Positions 30,127 through 41,614 of a stretch of DNA of 48,170 nt are shown here, piece by piece; positions within the stretch are counted from its first letter, which is position 1; every line of letters begins with the position of its first letter. The position numbers and the translations under genes were made by a program. Source of the stretch: Usnea hakonensis (taxonomy: Eukaryota > Ascomycota > Lecanoromycetes > Lecanorales > Parmeliaceae); contig BLJB01000046.1 in NCBI GenBank assembly GCA_013423325.1, forward strand, positions 1,188-49,357, given 5' to 3'. The notes below the pieces were generated by a model. That model was not told the origin of the DNA and searched no databases. It worked only from the letters and a program-made list of their open reading frames with translations.

Positions 30127-31046
30127 CTACTTCTTTGGGTATTTGTTCTTGAACAGGTATCTATAGCATTGTAAGCGATCGAAATATCAGACGCCTCGGG
30201 TTCCCGAGAGATAGCAAGATGATACTCACTGGCTCAAGTAATAGTCCCCCACGGCAAGGACGCCCACGACCCCAGCGGTGATGGCCGCGAGCTGCCAATC
30301 CAGCTCTCCTTTCACATGCTTAGTGTACGCGCCATATCCTAGGGCGGCGCTTCCAGCGACTATCAAAACGCCATTGACGATGATGACTGGGTTGTCTCTG
30401 TTCTCGTTCAAGTCCTGCCCAGCACTCTTAATCTCCTTCTTGGCCTCCCTTGCATTCTTCTCAGCGCTCTTCTTCGCCGAATCGTAATTCTTGCTCGCGG
30501 AGTCAGCGAACTCGGAGGTCTTTTCTTTGGTGTAATCGGCTGCCTCTCTGGCCTTCTCTTTGGCTGTCTGTGAGTAGTCAGAGGACTTCTCCTTGGTGGT
30601 TTCGGCGGCTTCGGAGGATTTCTGCTTGGTTTTATCGGCGGCTTCGGAGGTCTTGTCCTTTGCTTGTTCGGCGGTCTCGGAGGCTTCTGATTTGATATGT
30701 TGTGAGTCTACATCGGTAAAGGAGGAAGAAGAGGAGTTTAAAGAAGGGGGTGCTGGCGCACGGCTACCGGTTGGCATGTCAGTATTTGGCATTCTGGGCA
30801 TGAGGCGTCAGTGTATGTATGGGGAGAGAAAACAATTCCCAGGCTTTGACATCAACAGTCCATGAGCTCTCAAGAGTATAGTTTGACGCGAAGTGTGCAG
30901 AAGAAAAATGAGGACTGCTCCTTAAAAACAAAATGTGTACATACGCCTGCAGATTATCAGCATTGAGCGCGTTCAGCTAAGAAGACACTGCTCACCTCTT
31001 CAGGAGACTGCTTGGGTCCCTTTTGGGCAGCTTGTGAGTATGACAT
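30127..31046 (-). CDS. OM14: LEA-like protein with OM14 C-terminal membrane domain
   Basis: Predicted mitochondrial outer-membrane protein. Four exons: 31046-30996 (MSYSQAAQKGPKQSPEE), a 2-base exon GC (30946-30945), 30793-30230 and 30160-30127. Introns: 30995-30947, 30944-30794 and 30229-30161. The total is 216 residues. The last intron replaces an early stop with YLFKNKYPKK, the family's C-terminal end. The 2-base exon completes an Ala codon in SPEEA and is the only way I found to keep frame with GT...AG introns. Residues about 40-120 are Lys/Glu/Ala-rich with repeated 11-residue-like units (SSEAAETTKEK, TKEKTSEFADSA) resembling group 3 LEA/apolipoprotein-type amphipathic helices. The end (about 150-216) has two or three hydrophobic segments matching OM14: NPVIIVNGVLIVAGSAALGY and ITAGVVGVLAVGDYYLSQY. 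OM14 in yeast is a receptor for ribosome-associated NAC. Confidence 0.85.
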
Positions 31047-31550
31047 GTTTATCGTTATTGATTAAAGCTGGAGAGCGAAGATGTCTACTGTTGACACTGA
31101 GCGCGGCGCTCCGAAAAGCTTGACGTATGAAATGCTTGCCTTTGGATATTCTTTGGCAATTGGAGTTTGGTTCGAGGAGCGTGATGCAGAAATTTCGTTG
31201 AAGGCAGCGACTGGTTGTTTGACTTTGGCGGGTCTCGTGCAAGTTCCAAGGTTGGTTGAAGCTTTTCGTTTCCCGGCCTGGTCTTGGCGAAATGACATCG
31301 GTCGGCGTCTACAGCGCTACGACTTCTCCCGAGCGAGGCAATCACTGATCTACTAAGTACTTTATTGAAAGCAGATTCAGTGATTCCCTGGCTCAGGAAG
31401 TAAATAACCACCTCATCTACTTTTTCATTTGATTCTCTCTGAATCTAGACAGCGCTCATACCCAGCCTTTTGTCCTGCCCCAACGCCACGCTCAAACTGC
31501 ATATCCCCTAGAAATAATAATATACAATGGATGTCCTATCTCGTTACCTC
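31047..31550. promoter_or_regulatory. Promoter of OM14-like gene and 3' flank of BOS1
   Basis: 504 bases between two minus-strand genes. A 91-codon plus frame at 31081-31356 begins only 35 bases from the OM14-like start and has no motif, so I leave it out. Confidence 0.4.
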
Positions 31551-32471
31551 CTACCGAAGGTAATGTATGACCAACCAGCAGAATGCGAAGAAAATAATTG
31601 CGCCAGCCCAAAAGATCCATTTGTCTTGCTTCGACCTCCTCTCAACCATCCTGATCGTGTCGCCGCTTATTCCCAGCGTGTTTGCTACACTGTACAGCTT
31701 CTTCTGTGTTCCTTTCAGCAACTCTCTTTGTTCGCCTAGATCGCCCAACACCGCTCGCCCCCGTTCGAGATACTCATCTAGGGCCGCGTTTGTTGATGAC
31801 ATAAAGTTCTGCTCGCGTAAGGCATGAGTCTCTCGGGTGTAGTCCTGTGGAGCGGCACCAAAGGACAGAGACTGAGGTTTTGAGAGAGGAGATGTTGGGT
31901 TTTGAGCGAGGTTGGATTGCGAGTAAGGATTCTCAGGAGTTGCAGTATGATGCGGGCGACGGCCGAAGAGCTCGGTGCGGTTTTGAGCCGTTTGCTACAG
32001 CCAAGTGAACATTAGCAATGTGCAGGCACAACTGCTTTTGGTGGTCGACAGTTTGCAGCAGCGTATCAGAATGCCTTACATTATCTTCTCTGTCTATCTT
32101 CAAGCCATCGAACCTTTGCCTAAACTCTGCCAACTCGATCCGAAAATTCTTCAAGCGTTCATGAGCTTTTTCTTGTTTGCCTGGAATCAGCTCCTTCTTC
32201 GCCACTTCTGCGTAGTCGTCTATCGTGCGAGATAGTGAAGTCAGAGAGGCAGATATCTGGCCTGTGCGTTTTGGTTAATTTGGACGCTCTCCCTCGATAC
32301 GATCTGGCCTCGCTGACCTTGCAGTGCGGGCGATGAAGCGCCCTGCGCATCGGCGAAAGCATCAAGATCGCGGCGTAAAGCAGATGACTGCTTAAGCGCA
32401 GAATTGAAGAGAGTGTTCTATCCTATCCATTAGTGCAGTCCAGCATTCCAGATCGGTGCTGTACATACCAT
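31551..32471 (-). CDS. BOS1: Protein transport protein BOS1 (Qb-SNARE)
   Basis: SNARE of ER-derived COPII vesicles that fuse with the early Golgi. Four exons give 242 residues, the usual length. The first exon is only the ATG (32471-32469). Introns: 32468-32418 (51 bases, CACTAAT branch), 32317-32262 (56 bases) and 32079-31995 (85 bases). The joined N-terminus MNTLFNSALKQSSALRRDLD and the segment REDNQTAQNRTELFGRRPHH are both typical of fungal Bos1 and appear only after splicing. The SNARE helix lies in exon 4 (YLERGRAVLGDLGEQRE, VANTLGISGDTIRMVERR), with a Gln at the zero layer expected of a Qb-SNARE. A C-terminal anchor (IFWAGAIIFFAFCWLVIHYL) ends the protein. Confidence 0.95.
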
Positions 32472-33239
32472 GTTGACACGGAGAGAAAGAGATCTCAACA
32501 CGTTTATTGATTTGGCAGACTAGCGCGCGCTGGAAGCTCATAACGGGAGCACCCGCCGCCACCAGAATTGGGCTCATGCAGATGCACCTATTTCTAGAGC
32601 ACCACACCTTACCTACCCTAGAAAAAATTACCCAGTGTACCTGCCATAGATAATTCCTGCGATAATTTCGCACATCTTAGAGAAAGAGAAAGGGAAACAA
32701 AAAATGTGCAAGGTGCCAGTTCAGGGCAGGGGTGGACGATCCCCGCGTGCCTTTGGCGGTTTACTTAGGAGGAAAGTGCCGGCTCAAGACCGCTGCTGAG
32801 AATGTCAGATTCATTGCTTTCTCGAACGAGGACGAGTCGCCCTCACAATTGCTTATACATGCGTTTCAATCATAGTACCCATCAATCTTGACACCCAGCC
32901 CCATCCTAATACTTCGGCACGAGCTGTTATTTCTTACTCAATGAAAGGTTTCACACCAAGAGTAAACTGTCAACAACCTTTCAACACGTTCACCGAGACA
33001 ATTCACATACTTGTTCGCCTAGCTATCAGCAGTTGAGGTAGTCATTCGTCGGAACCGTGCATCTACTGCGTTGGCTAACCAGCGATTGCGTTGAAGATTC
33101 TGCCTTTTCAAGCTCGACTGAGTAGGCGGCTGTCTGCCCGATATCTTGGATAGATCGAGTAGAAGACCACCTCACGACTTGCGCTACTGCGAAGTCTGTC
33201 TCCATCAAATTCGATTGCTCATCTCCTCCATCCACCCCC
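32472..33239. promoter_or_regulatory. Divergent promoter region (BOS1 / small membrane protein)
   Basis: 768 bases between two start codons. No recognised motif or other gene was seen. Confidence 0.4.
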
Positions 33240-33770
33240 ATGCATTTCGCAATTTCAATATTCTACTTGGTGCTAGCCATTCTCCTCAACCCGGTCCTTT
33301 TCCTTATGAGCCTCAATACAATACTCTCCTTTGTCCTGCCGCCAGTCGTTGTGGATCCTTCCAAAGAAACGCCACCGGGCCCCACTTTTGGTCCTTCAGC
33401 CCAAATTCCACACCTTAACGTTCACGCTTCGGAGAAGCTCTGTTGGAGCTACACTTTCTTGATCGTCTGTGCACAACTAGCAGCCTTCGAAAAGGTCAGT
33501 GAACGCAGGGCAGCGGATAAAATGAATGCGAGGATAAAGAGAGAGCACGCCCAGGCGAAGTGCGGTGCTCGCAATGAGACTGGGATAGCTGTTCACGCGA
33601 ATGGGAACGTTCACGCTGGTTCGAAAGCTCCAAAACTCGAAGATCAGAATCGTGCCGTCTCGAAGCGAGCGATGAGAACTCCATTGAAACCATCGATTCG
33701 AAGACAGTACTTTGACATTCTGCAAAGGATCTCCTCCACAGCGTGGCGTCCTAGAATGAAACAGGATTGA
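33240..33770 (+). CDS. Small membrane protein of unknown function
   Basis: I do not recognise this family. The single-exon frame encodes 176 residues. Residues 1-38 form a long hydrophobic helix (FYLVLAILLNPVLFL, LSFVLPPVVV), which could be an uncleaved anchor. A Pro/Thr-rich loop (SKETPPGPTFGP) follows, then a second hydrophobic segment (WSYTFLIVCAQLAAF, about 68-83). The rest is basic and Ala/Lys/Arg-rich (ERRAADKMNARIKREHAQAK), likely cytosolic helix. Codon use and start context look ordinary for the window. Divergent from BOS1; nothing in the context gives a role. Confidence 0.55.
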   Translation: MHFAISIFYLVLAILLNPVLFLMSLNTILSFVLPPVVVDPSKETPPGPTFGPSAQIPHLNVHASEKLCWSYTFLIVCAQLAAFEKVSERRAADKMNARIKREHAQAKCGARNETGIAVHANGNVHAGSKAPKLEDQNRAVSKRAMRTPLKPSIRRQYFDILQRISSTAWRPRMKQD

Positions 33771-34906
33771 AGAGGCATTTGGAGCCGTTATGTCCGGGGT
33801 GGACGATGGGATTTGTTTCATGAGGGCTCGTGAATCGAAACACTGGGCGCAAAGGAGATGCCGGGAGAATGTTTCCACAGCAGAGGCTGCCATTGGCGGA
33901 TGAGATGGGGATTAAAAGATACCCTGTACAGCAATATGCAAAAACGAAACAGATTTATGCTTCTTCACAATTCGGATGTCGTGATGATGCACATCTTTTG
34001 GTCATGCTTAAGTCCGTAGTAAGTTTTTGGAGATGGTGCACTGATCAAATCCCGAGACCGGCAGAGTGAAAAGCATTGCCCGATTTGGTAAGAACAGGGC
34101 TGCCTCTTTTATTTCTTTTATTATTTTCACTTTTTCTTCTCGCATACGCCAAGTTGTCCCAGCACGCTGCACAACAGTAATTCCGATGCATCATGCAGTG
34201 TCCAAGCGTTTTAATAACAAAATGGAGTAGCGTAGTACTGTGATTGGTTTAGAGGGTTAGAGAGAGATATCATGATGCTTACCGTAAAAAGTATATGACA
34301 GCCCGTGAATGGCTCCAGAAACGACCAATTCAGAAATTTCGGACCATCACATGTACGGGCTCCGCGAATAGAAAATTTTCACTCACGCTCAACAAAGTGT
34401 GAGGAGACGAGTCCCCGCTGTAAGTGTGAGGTGTCAAAAGATCGTGGAGTCGTTGACCGGTCCACAAGGCTGATATCCCTGTCAAATCGTTTCAACCTTT
34501 ACCCACTCAATTTCCAATTTCCACGAGAAGCGCTAACGGGCCCCCTTAAGCCAGAAATCAAAAAAAACTTGTACTGGTGCAACAGCAACAGAAACCACGA
34601 CGCATCTTTTGATATCAACCCTATATCTTTCTGACTGGGCATACTTTGCTCTCTCAATTCTTATTACGTGGTGTCATTCGTTTTTGCGATTGGCGTTGGG
34701 TACCTGCAAGGTAAGTAAGCAGGAGTGAAGCCCCACAACTTGTGTGGCTTGCATTCGCGTCCCGCCCAAAGGATCCCAAGATTCCACGTTGGTGTCACCA
34801 TCAATAGACTGCAGAACGAGCTCCTGCTAACTTCCAAATCAAAGTATAGGTGACTGCTTGTTTCCTCACTTGATCTTTCTTTCAACGCTCTTTCGAGCTC
34901 GTCAAC
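33771..34906. other. Intergenic: septin promoter
   Basis: 1.1 kb without a recognisable gene. The final 60 bases are T/C-rich leader, typical of a highly expressed gene. Short frames lack motifs. Confidence 0.4.
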
Positions 34907-36671
34907 ATGGGTAAGTTCTATCCTCACATCCCAGGGCGCTCTCTGCCACCATCGTCATTGCATCTGCAAGCAGCCATGCATTACAACATTATGAGCAGCC
35001 AGCTTGTCAGAGTGTTTCAAAGTCTACAAGATCTCGCGAATGCTAGCACACGAGGTAGCGGTACTACGTTGAAGACGGCAATCTCAGATCACCAACACCT
35101 CCATCAACACCTACAAGGGGACGATGATTAAGTTGCAATTTCTAATTCTTCTATAGCTACCAATGGACCTCTACCTCAAGCGCCGAGACAGTCTCCAGCG
35201 CCCCAAAGCAGCCCTCCAGTACCAAATGGTAAAATCACATCACCGTACAACGAGCGCACCAACCCAATGAGCCCTACCCAGCAAATTGCCTCTCAAACCG
35301 TCAGCTCTAAAGACCCAAAGGCAGCGGCTCAGGCGGCTAGTGACATGAGGAACGTTGTTCGGAGGAAGCTCACAGGATACGTTGGTTTCGCCAATTTGCC
35401 AAACCAGTGGCACCGCAAGAGTGTTCGCAAAGGGTTCAATTTCAACGTCATGGTCGTTGGTAAGTGTCTATCTCAATTGTCCAGGGCAACAGTGATTGAC
35501 TATTATAGGTGAATCCGGTCTAGGAAAATCCACCCTGGTCAACACCCTTTTCAACACCTCCCTATACCCACCAAAAGAGCGAAAAGGCCCTAGCCTAGAC
35601 ATCCTACCAAGAACTGTCTCAATTCAATCAATAAGTGCCGACATCGAGGAAAACGGCGTGCGGCTGCGTCTTACTGTTGTGGACACACCTGGATTTGGTG
35701 ACTTTGTCAATAACGATGATTCGTGGAGGCCTATTGTCGAGAATATTGAGCAGCGTTTCGACGCCTATTTAGACGCCGAGAATAAGGTGAACCGGATGAA
35801 CATCGTGGACAATCGAGTCCACGCTTGCATATACTTTATCCAGCCCACTGGGCATTCGCTCAAGCCCCTGGATATTGAAGTGATGCGACGGTTACATACC
35901 AAAGTCAATCTAATCCCGGTTATCGCTAAGTCGGACACTCTAACGGATGAGGGGATTATGTCTTTTAAGGCCAGAGTGGGTTGCTGATGAATGTATGATA
36001 TCTTGATAGATGCTAAATTCTTTCAGATCTTGACCGATATCAACCACCACGCCATCCAGATCTTTGAAGGACCACGTTACGAGTTGGACGATGATGAGAC
36101 AATCGCGGAAAATCAGGAGATCCTGTCTAAGATCCCATTCGCCGTCGTGGGTGCCAACAGCGAAGTCACCAGTCCAGAGGGCCGCAAGGTCCGCGGACGT
36201 CGCTACCCCTGGGGGGTGATTGAAGTTGACAATGAAGACCACTGCGATTTCGTCAAGCTACGACAGATGCTCATTCGTACACATATGGAAGAGCTCAAAG
36301 AGCATACCAACAACGCCCTTTATGAGAACTACCGGTCAGACAGACTGACCCAGATGGGCGTGGCACAGGACCCGAGCGTGTTCAAGGAAGTCAACCCGGC
36401 TGTCAAGCAGGAAGAGGAGCGTACGCTACATGAACAAAAACTTGCGAAAATGGAATCGGAGATGAAGATGGTCTTCCAGCAAAAGGTGTCGGAGAAGGAG
36501 AGCAAATTGAAGCAGAGCGAGGAGGAGCTGTACGCTAGACATCGTGAGATGAAGGATCAACTGGAAAGACAGCGTGCAGAGCTGGATGAGAAGAAATCAC
36601 GTGTGGAAAGCGGACGGCCATTGGATGAAAAGACCAAGAAGAAGGGCTTCTCGCTTGGGGGGAGAAACTAA
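34907..36671 (+). CDS. CDC3: Septin, CDC3/AspB type
   Basis: GTP-binding filament subunit at septa and growth sites. Four exons: ATGG (34907-34910), 35157-35459, 35509-35975 and 36027-36671. Introns are 246, 49 and 51 bases. The total is 472 residues. The first exon holds four coding bases; splicing gives MATNGPLPQAPRQSP. GTPase motifs: G1 GESGLGKST (about 103-111), G3 DTPGFGD, G4 IAKSDTL. The septin unique element follows (RGRRYPWGVIEV, DHCDFVKLRQMLI). The polybasic region before G1 is RRKLTGYVGFANLPNQWHRK. The C-terminal 100 residues are a coiled coil (AKMESEMKMVFQQKVSEKES), as in CDC3-class septins. Each join restores conserved sequence. The first intron could carry expression-enhancing elements, as 5' introns often do; this is inference. 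Confidence 0.95.
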
Positions 36672-37346
36672 TGCCGAGAAAGCAGCATCATCTTGCTCGA
36701 AAGTGCGCAATTTTCAAACTCGTCCTGTTGCTTTGGGAGGCGACGATGCAGCCTTGATTTGGCCCAGCATTTTCTCGATATCCCCAGTCTCATTTCATAG
36801 GTACAATATTCTACAGACTGGACACTGTTGAAGACTAATGTCGAGGAAGGCCAGGAGGTAAAATGGGATGCATGTCCAAATAGCTTCTTGATGTGTATTC
36901 TTCCATGTTAATTAGCCTTGAGCCAATCTTCTCTTATTAATGCTTGTAAACGAGTCTGGTACTCCCGACTGAATTAGCTCTTTTTCGGGGCAGTAAAATA
37001 ATACCGGCTATTCAAGACACGGAGACGTATTGTTGTTGACAGATTGCTAGAAGACACCTGGTCATTAGATTCTTTTGCTTTCGTAAAAGTTCAAGAAGTG
37101 AAGAAGACAACAAGTTTGTGTCGCGTGTCAAAAGCGTGTGGGTGCGTCATTCGGGTCCGCAGGGCAGGGAAAATTAGGAAAACTAAAGTAGAGATTCAGC
37201 TGACCCTGTTCTTCAACATAAAAGTACACACATCCTGTTTTCCCACATAACAATTACTACTACCGCCATTCCACACGGTGAAGACACTTCTTATCGTCAC
37301 AGCGCAAAGATTCTACAGCTTTGATCCGACTTACGATTGATATAGA
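36672..37346. other. Intergenic: septin 3' flank and Pom33 promoter
   Basis: 675 bases between two plus-strand genes. Plus frames of 60-85 codons here show no motifs. Nothing else seen. Confidence 0.4.
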
Positions 37347-38382
37347 ATGGCTCCGCCTCCTTCCTCCGGGTCTCTAGGTACGCCTCGCGTCTCGTCCCAG
37401 TCTTGCCTTCTAGAGATACATGCTTACTAGGACCTGTACAGGCGAGCGCTTCATGCATCTTGCACAGACACTTCAGTGAGTTTCGAAACTTTGCTTCCCT
37501 TTACCAACGCTGAGAATGTTTCCAATAGATTCGGATGGTTCGTGGGACATGTGACGTTGCTTCTTTGCACGCTCCGTTATGGCCTATCTTATATCACTTT
37601 CCACCCATATAGTGCATGGGCTCGATACTCCTATCGCACCGCTTTTGTCGCTGCCGCAGCTACCTATGGAATTGTGGTTTATAAGGCTTACCGCGCACGA
37701 GCACGCGCTGGCAGCCGCCAACAAGGTGGCCCCTTGGCCCTGGCCGGAGATGAGAATGTGCAATATCTAGGTTTGTCTTCTACAACGCACACCTGTTTTG
37801 CCCCCAATCTGATCTATCCATTTCCTAGCAATGGCATTGGTCTGGCTTTTTGGACGCCAGATTCCACTCGCCCTCCTTCCATTCATGGTCTACTCTGTCT
37901 TCCATGTGGCGACCTACACTCGCACCAACATTCTTCCTACTATTGCCGGTCCACAGCAATCTCCCGCCGGTGCTTCACCTGGGGGCCGCCCCGCAACCAA
38001 AGCTTCACCTATGGCCGATAAGATTGGCAAATTTGTCAAAGAGTACTACGACTCTTCCATGATGCTTGTCGCCAGTCTCGAAGTCTTTCTCTGGTTCCGC
38101 GTTCTCTCCTCGGCAATCATCTTCACCAAGGGAAGCTGGATTCTATTGGCTATCTACACTATCTTTGTGAGAGCTAGGTACAGCCAGAGCAGCTTCGTAC
38201 AGGCCGCTGTTGCGCAGATGGTTGCGAGGGTAGATGCTTTGATTGCGAACCAGAGCACGCCTCCGGTTGTAAGACAAGGCTGGGAGACTGTGAAAGGACT
38301 GGGGAGACAGGCTACTGATGCCACGGACATCAACAGGTACCTTGGCAATCAACAGCAGCCAGGATTGAAGAAGGCACAGTAG
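37347..38382 (+). CDS. POM33: Pom33/TMEM33-family nuclear envelope and ER membrane protein
   Basis: Integral protein of ER and nuclear envelope; the yeast family members help distribute nuclear pores and shape ER membranes. Four exons: 37347-37377, 37442-37475 (34 bases), 37529-37770 and 37829-38382. Introns are 64, 53 and 58 bases. The total is 286 residues. Joined sequence reads LGERFMHLAQTLQFGWFVGH at the N-terminus, which is family-typical and split over three exons. About four hydrophobic segments follow: HVTLLLCTLRYGLSYITF, SYRTAFVAAAATYGIVVY, ALVWLFGRQIPLALLPFMVY and VFLWFRVLSSAIIF. The C-terminus (about 215-286) is an amphipathic, basic region like the membrane-binding helices of Pom33. 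Frame at every junction is consistent. Confidence 0.92.
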
Positions 38383-39000
38383 ACGCGCGGGAAGAGGCAC
38401 GAGGTGGGGATAAGTCGCGCGGTTGAGGTGTCAAAATCATGTGATATGGACGTTTTAGATGCACCATGATGCCACCTAGCCCTCTCCACGTTACGTGCTG
38501 CAACAATGGGAACAAGAAGGGCTCATGCAAGCCCCGCCGATCCAAGCAAGTGGCGTGATTACTACAGCAAGAGATCTTAGAGCCCGTTGCCTATCTCTTT
38601 TTCTTCTGTTACCATTTCTCTGCATGGTGTCATTTTGCAAGCAGATAAAGTACAGTGCACATGTACAATATAAAACTATTATAGATAGCATCAATAATTT
38701 TAGAAATGCCCCGATTTTGATCATGAAAACGAGATCATCTGCCTCGGCCTGCAAAGGCGTAAGTCAGCGTTCGGACGCACGATGATGCGCCCAGCTGATT
38801 CGGGAATAATTTGACCGCAAAGTGCATCCTGCTGTGGCCTTGAAGAAGAGCAGCATGGTCCAATGACCTTTCACGATGAATTTTATGTATCGCTTATATT
38901 CCTACACACTTCGAATGCTACTTATTACATGACGCACCGATGATACCATCAAACCACAGCCTGGAATTAACTATCCACCCCTCCACTAAGCGTTAATGCC
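38383..39000. other. Intergenic: Pom33 3' flank and SulP promoter
   Basis: 618 bases with no gene recognised. A 96-codon plus frame at 38495-38785 has no motif. Confidence 0.4.
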
Positions 39001-41614
39001 ATGCCTTCCCGAACCTCGTCCTCCGATTCAAGTCTCTCTCAGCCTACGCAACGTACACCGCTCCTTCACCAGTCATTTTCCCATCAGAGCGCCAAAAGCG
39101 CCAGGAGTGGCCGTCCTTACCATCGGCCCTCCTGCCAGCAAGAAGAATGCGAACATGGACTGCTAAGTCCGCATGCTAGTCGCCCCACCTCTTCCGATTC
39201 CAATGAACCCCCCCGGGACCGTTCTCATGCCGGTAATGCGCTCGAAAGCAACTATACCAGTACACACCTAGACCACGAACCTCAGCATTCTGAGGCTGCT
39301 AATGGGGGCGTGTTTGGAGGAAGGCATGCTGGAGGGACGGATCTAAGACATGGCATTCTAGGGGATGCGCTTGCGGATGGCATCTTGGGGTCTGGCGACG
39401 GTGGTCAAATAGATGAGGCAAACTATGGCAAAGACGGAAGAAGAGACGAAGGCGGGAAAGGAGATGGTTCCATGAGTACCACTCAGTGGTTGGCTAGAAG
39501 GCATGGGGTGAAGGGAAGAAGGGTAATGTATGTTTTCCTCTGAAATTCTGCCATGGAGTTGTCGGACTCTGGAGCATACTTGCAATTGACGAACTTATTG
39601 AATGACTACTGAAATCCATTATCTCGCCTAGGTATCTCGCATACTACTTCCCCTTCCTTCAATGGATAACCCAATACAAATGGTCATATCTCCAAGGCGA
39701 CCTCGTCGCTGCGCTCACCATGGCATCCTTCTACCTACCCATGTCTTTATCCTACGCCTCCAATCTCGGCCACATACCGCCAATTAATGGTCTCTATTCT
39801 TTTGTTTTCAACCCGTTTATTTATGCGCTGCTGGGCAGCTGCCCGCAAATGGTTGTCGGTCCAGAAGCTGCTGGCTCACTACTCGTGGGCACGGTGGTGA
39901 GAGGCAGTGTCGACTCAGGGCACTCTGGGGATGAGGACGACGCAAGACATGCTGCTATTGCAGGCGTTGTGACCGGGATAGCTGGCGCAATCATATTTGT
40001 TGCGGGGTTAGCAAGACTTGGATTTTTGGATTCTGTCCTTTCGAGACCTTTCCTCCGAGGATTCATCAGCGCGATTGGATTCGTGATATTCGTCGATCAG
40101 CTAATACTGGAAATGGGCCTGAGTAAAAGAGCTAAGCATGATCCAGGAGGGGCGAGTCACGGCAGTAGTGCGGCAAAGATTGTCTTCCTCGCGTCGAACG
40201 CCAAGTACGCTCACGCGTTGACTTGTGGTATTGCCTTTGGGAGTTTTGCTATCATTATGGTTTGCAGGTACGTTGGGAAGCGCGTTAAAGACTGAGGTCG
40301 AGTTGCTAAGAGACGAGCAGGCAACTCAAAAAATATATGCAGCCGCGTTTCCCATCAGTGGCGTACGTTCCGGATCGATTTTTCGTCGTCGTTCTATCCG
40401 CGGTCCTCACGTGGAGATTCGGATGGGACAAGCAAGGGCTCGAAGTCCTTGGGACTATCAAATCAAGCACTGGCGCACCGTTTTCATTCCGATGGCCGTT
40501 GCATCCATCCAAAATGATACATGTACAAGAAGCAATGAGTACCTCATTTCTTATTGCGTTACTGGGCTTCTTTGAGTCCTCGGTGGCTGCTAAAAGTTTG
40601 GGGACCGGAGGAAGCGAAGGCCTGCAGGGTATATCTCTCAGTGCTAATCGTGAGCTTGTGGCCCTTGGGGTGGCAAATTTAGTGGGAGGATGTTTCATGG
40701 CGCTACCAGCATTTGGTGGTTACGGAAGGAGCAAAGTAAACAAGTCGACCGGTGGGAAGACTCCAATGAGTAGTGTCTTTTTGAGCCTCATTACCGTTCT
40801 ATGTGTTCTCTTTCTCTTGCCGTACTTCCATTACGTACCGGTGGGCTGAAATTCCTTCTCACATCCCGATGTCATCGCTAAAACTGCCTAGAAATCCGTC
40901 CTTTCAGCCATGATATCCGTCGTCGCCTACTCCCTCATCGAAGAAGCCCCCCACGACATCAAATTCTTCTTCCACATCCGCGGCTGGTCCGAACTCGCCC
41001 TCATGTTCGTCATCTTCGCCGCCACAATCTTCTACTCCCTCCCCCTCGGCATCGCCTTCGGCATCGGCTTCTCCATCCTCTCCGTCATCCGCCACTCCAC
41101 AAAACCCCGCATCCAAATCCTCGGCAAAGTGCCCGGCACGCAGGACCAGTTCGAAAACGCAGAGGAGAACCCGGAATCCCTCGAATTCATCGAAGGCTGC
41201 CTCATCGTCAAGATCCCCGAACCCCTCACCTTTGCTAATACCGGCGATCTCAAGAATCGTCTCCGGAGACTCGAGCTCTACGGCACGAACGCCGCGCATC
41301 CGGCCCTCCCGCGCGTGCGCGCACCGGAGCATAATAAAAACATCATCTTTGACGTCCACGGCGTCACCTCGATCGATGGCTCGGGCACGCAGGTGCTCAC
41401 TGAGATCGTAAACGGCTACGTTGATAATGGGGAAAGAGTCTTCTTTTGCAGAGTGCCGAAGGAGACGAGTCCCGTCTACCGCATGTTTGAGAAGAGTGGC
41501 ATTGTGGGACGGTGTGGGGGACCGAGGCACTTTGTCAAGAGTGTGGAGGAGGCGCTGAGGATGACGGAGGTGGAGAGGTTGACTGAGTTTTTTGATGATC
41601 GTCTGGAGGAATGA
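39001..41614 (+). CDS. SulP (SLC26) anion transporter with STAS domain
   Basis: Membrane transporter for sulfate or a related anion; the closest yeast type appears to be the uncharacterised SulP proteins (YPR003C-like) rather than SUL1/2. Four exons with introns at 39528-39631 (104 bases), 40268-40320 (53) and 40841-40891 (51) give 801 residues. Residues 1-175 are a hydrophilic, Ser/Gly/His-rich cytosolic domain. The transport domain includes YLPMSLSYASNLGHIPPING near its start, then FRWPLHPSKM, SFLIALLGFFESSVAAKSLG and ALPAFGGYGRSKVNKSTGGK. The C-terminal STAS domain (about 635-790) contains CLIVKIPEPLTFANTG and IIFDVHGVTSIDGSGTQVL, the latter ending in the usual D-x-S/T-x turn. Each join restores conserved sequence (RVMYLAYYFPFLQW, CRQLKKYMQPRFPS, YVPKSVLSAMISVV). 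Confidence 0.95.

Noticed and set aside
31081..31356. 91-codon plus frame upstream of the OM14-like gene
   Set aside because: Lies in the promoter of the opposite-strand gene and has no recognisable domain.
40904..41530. 208-codon minus frame, Asp/Glu/Gly-rich
   Set aside because: It is the antisense of the well-supported SulP C-terminal exon.
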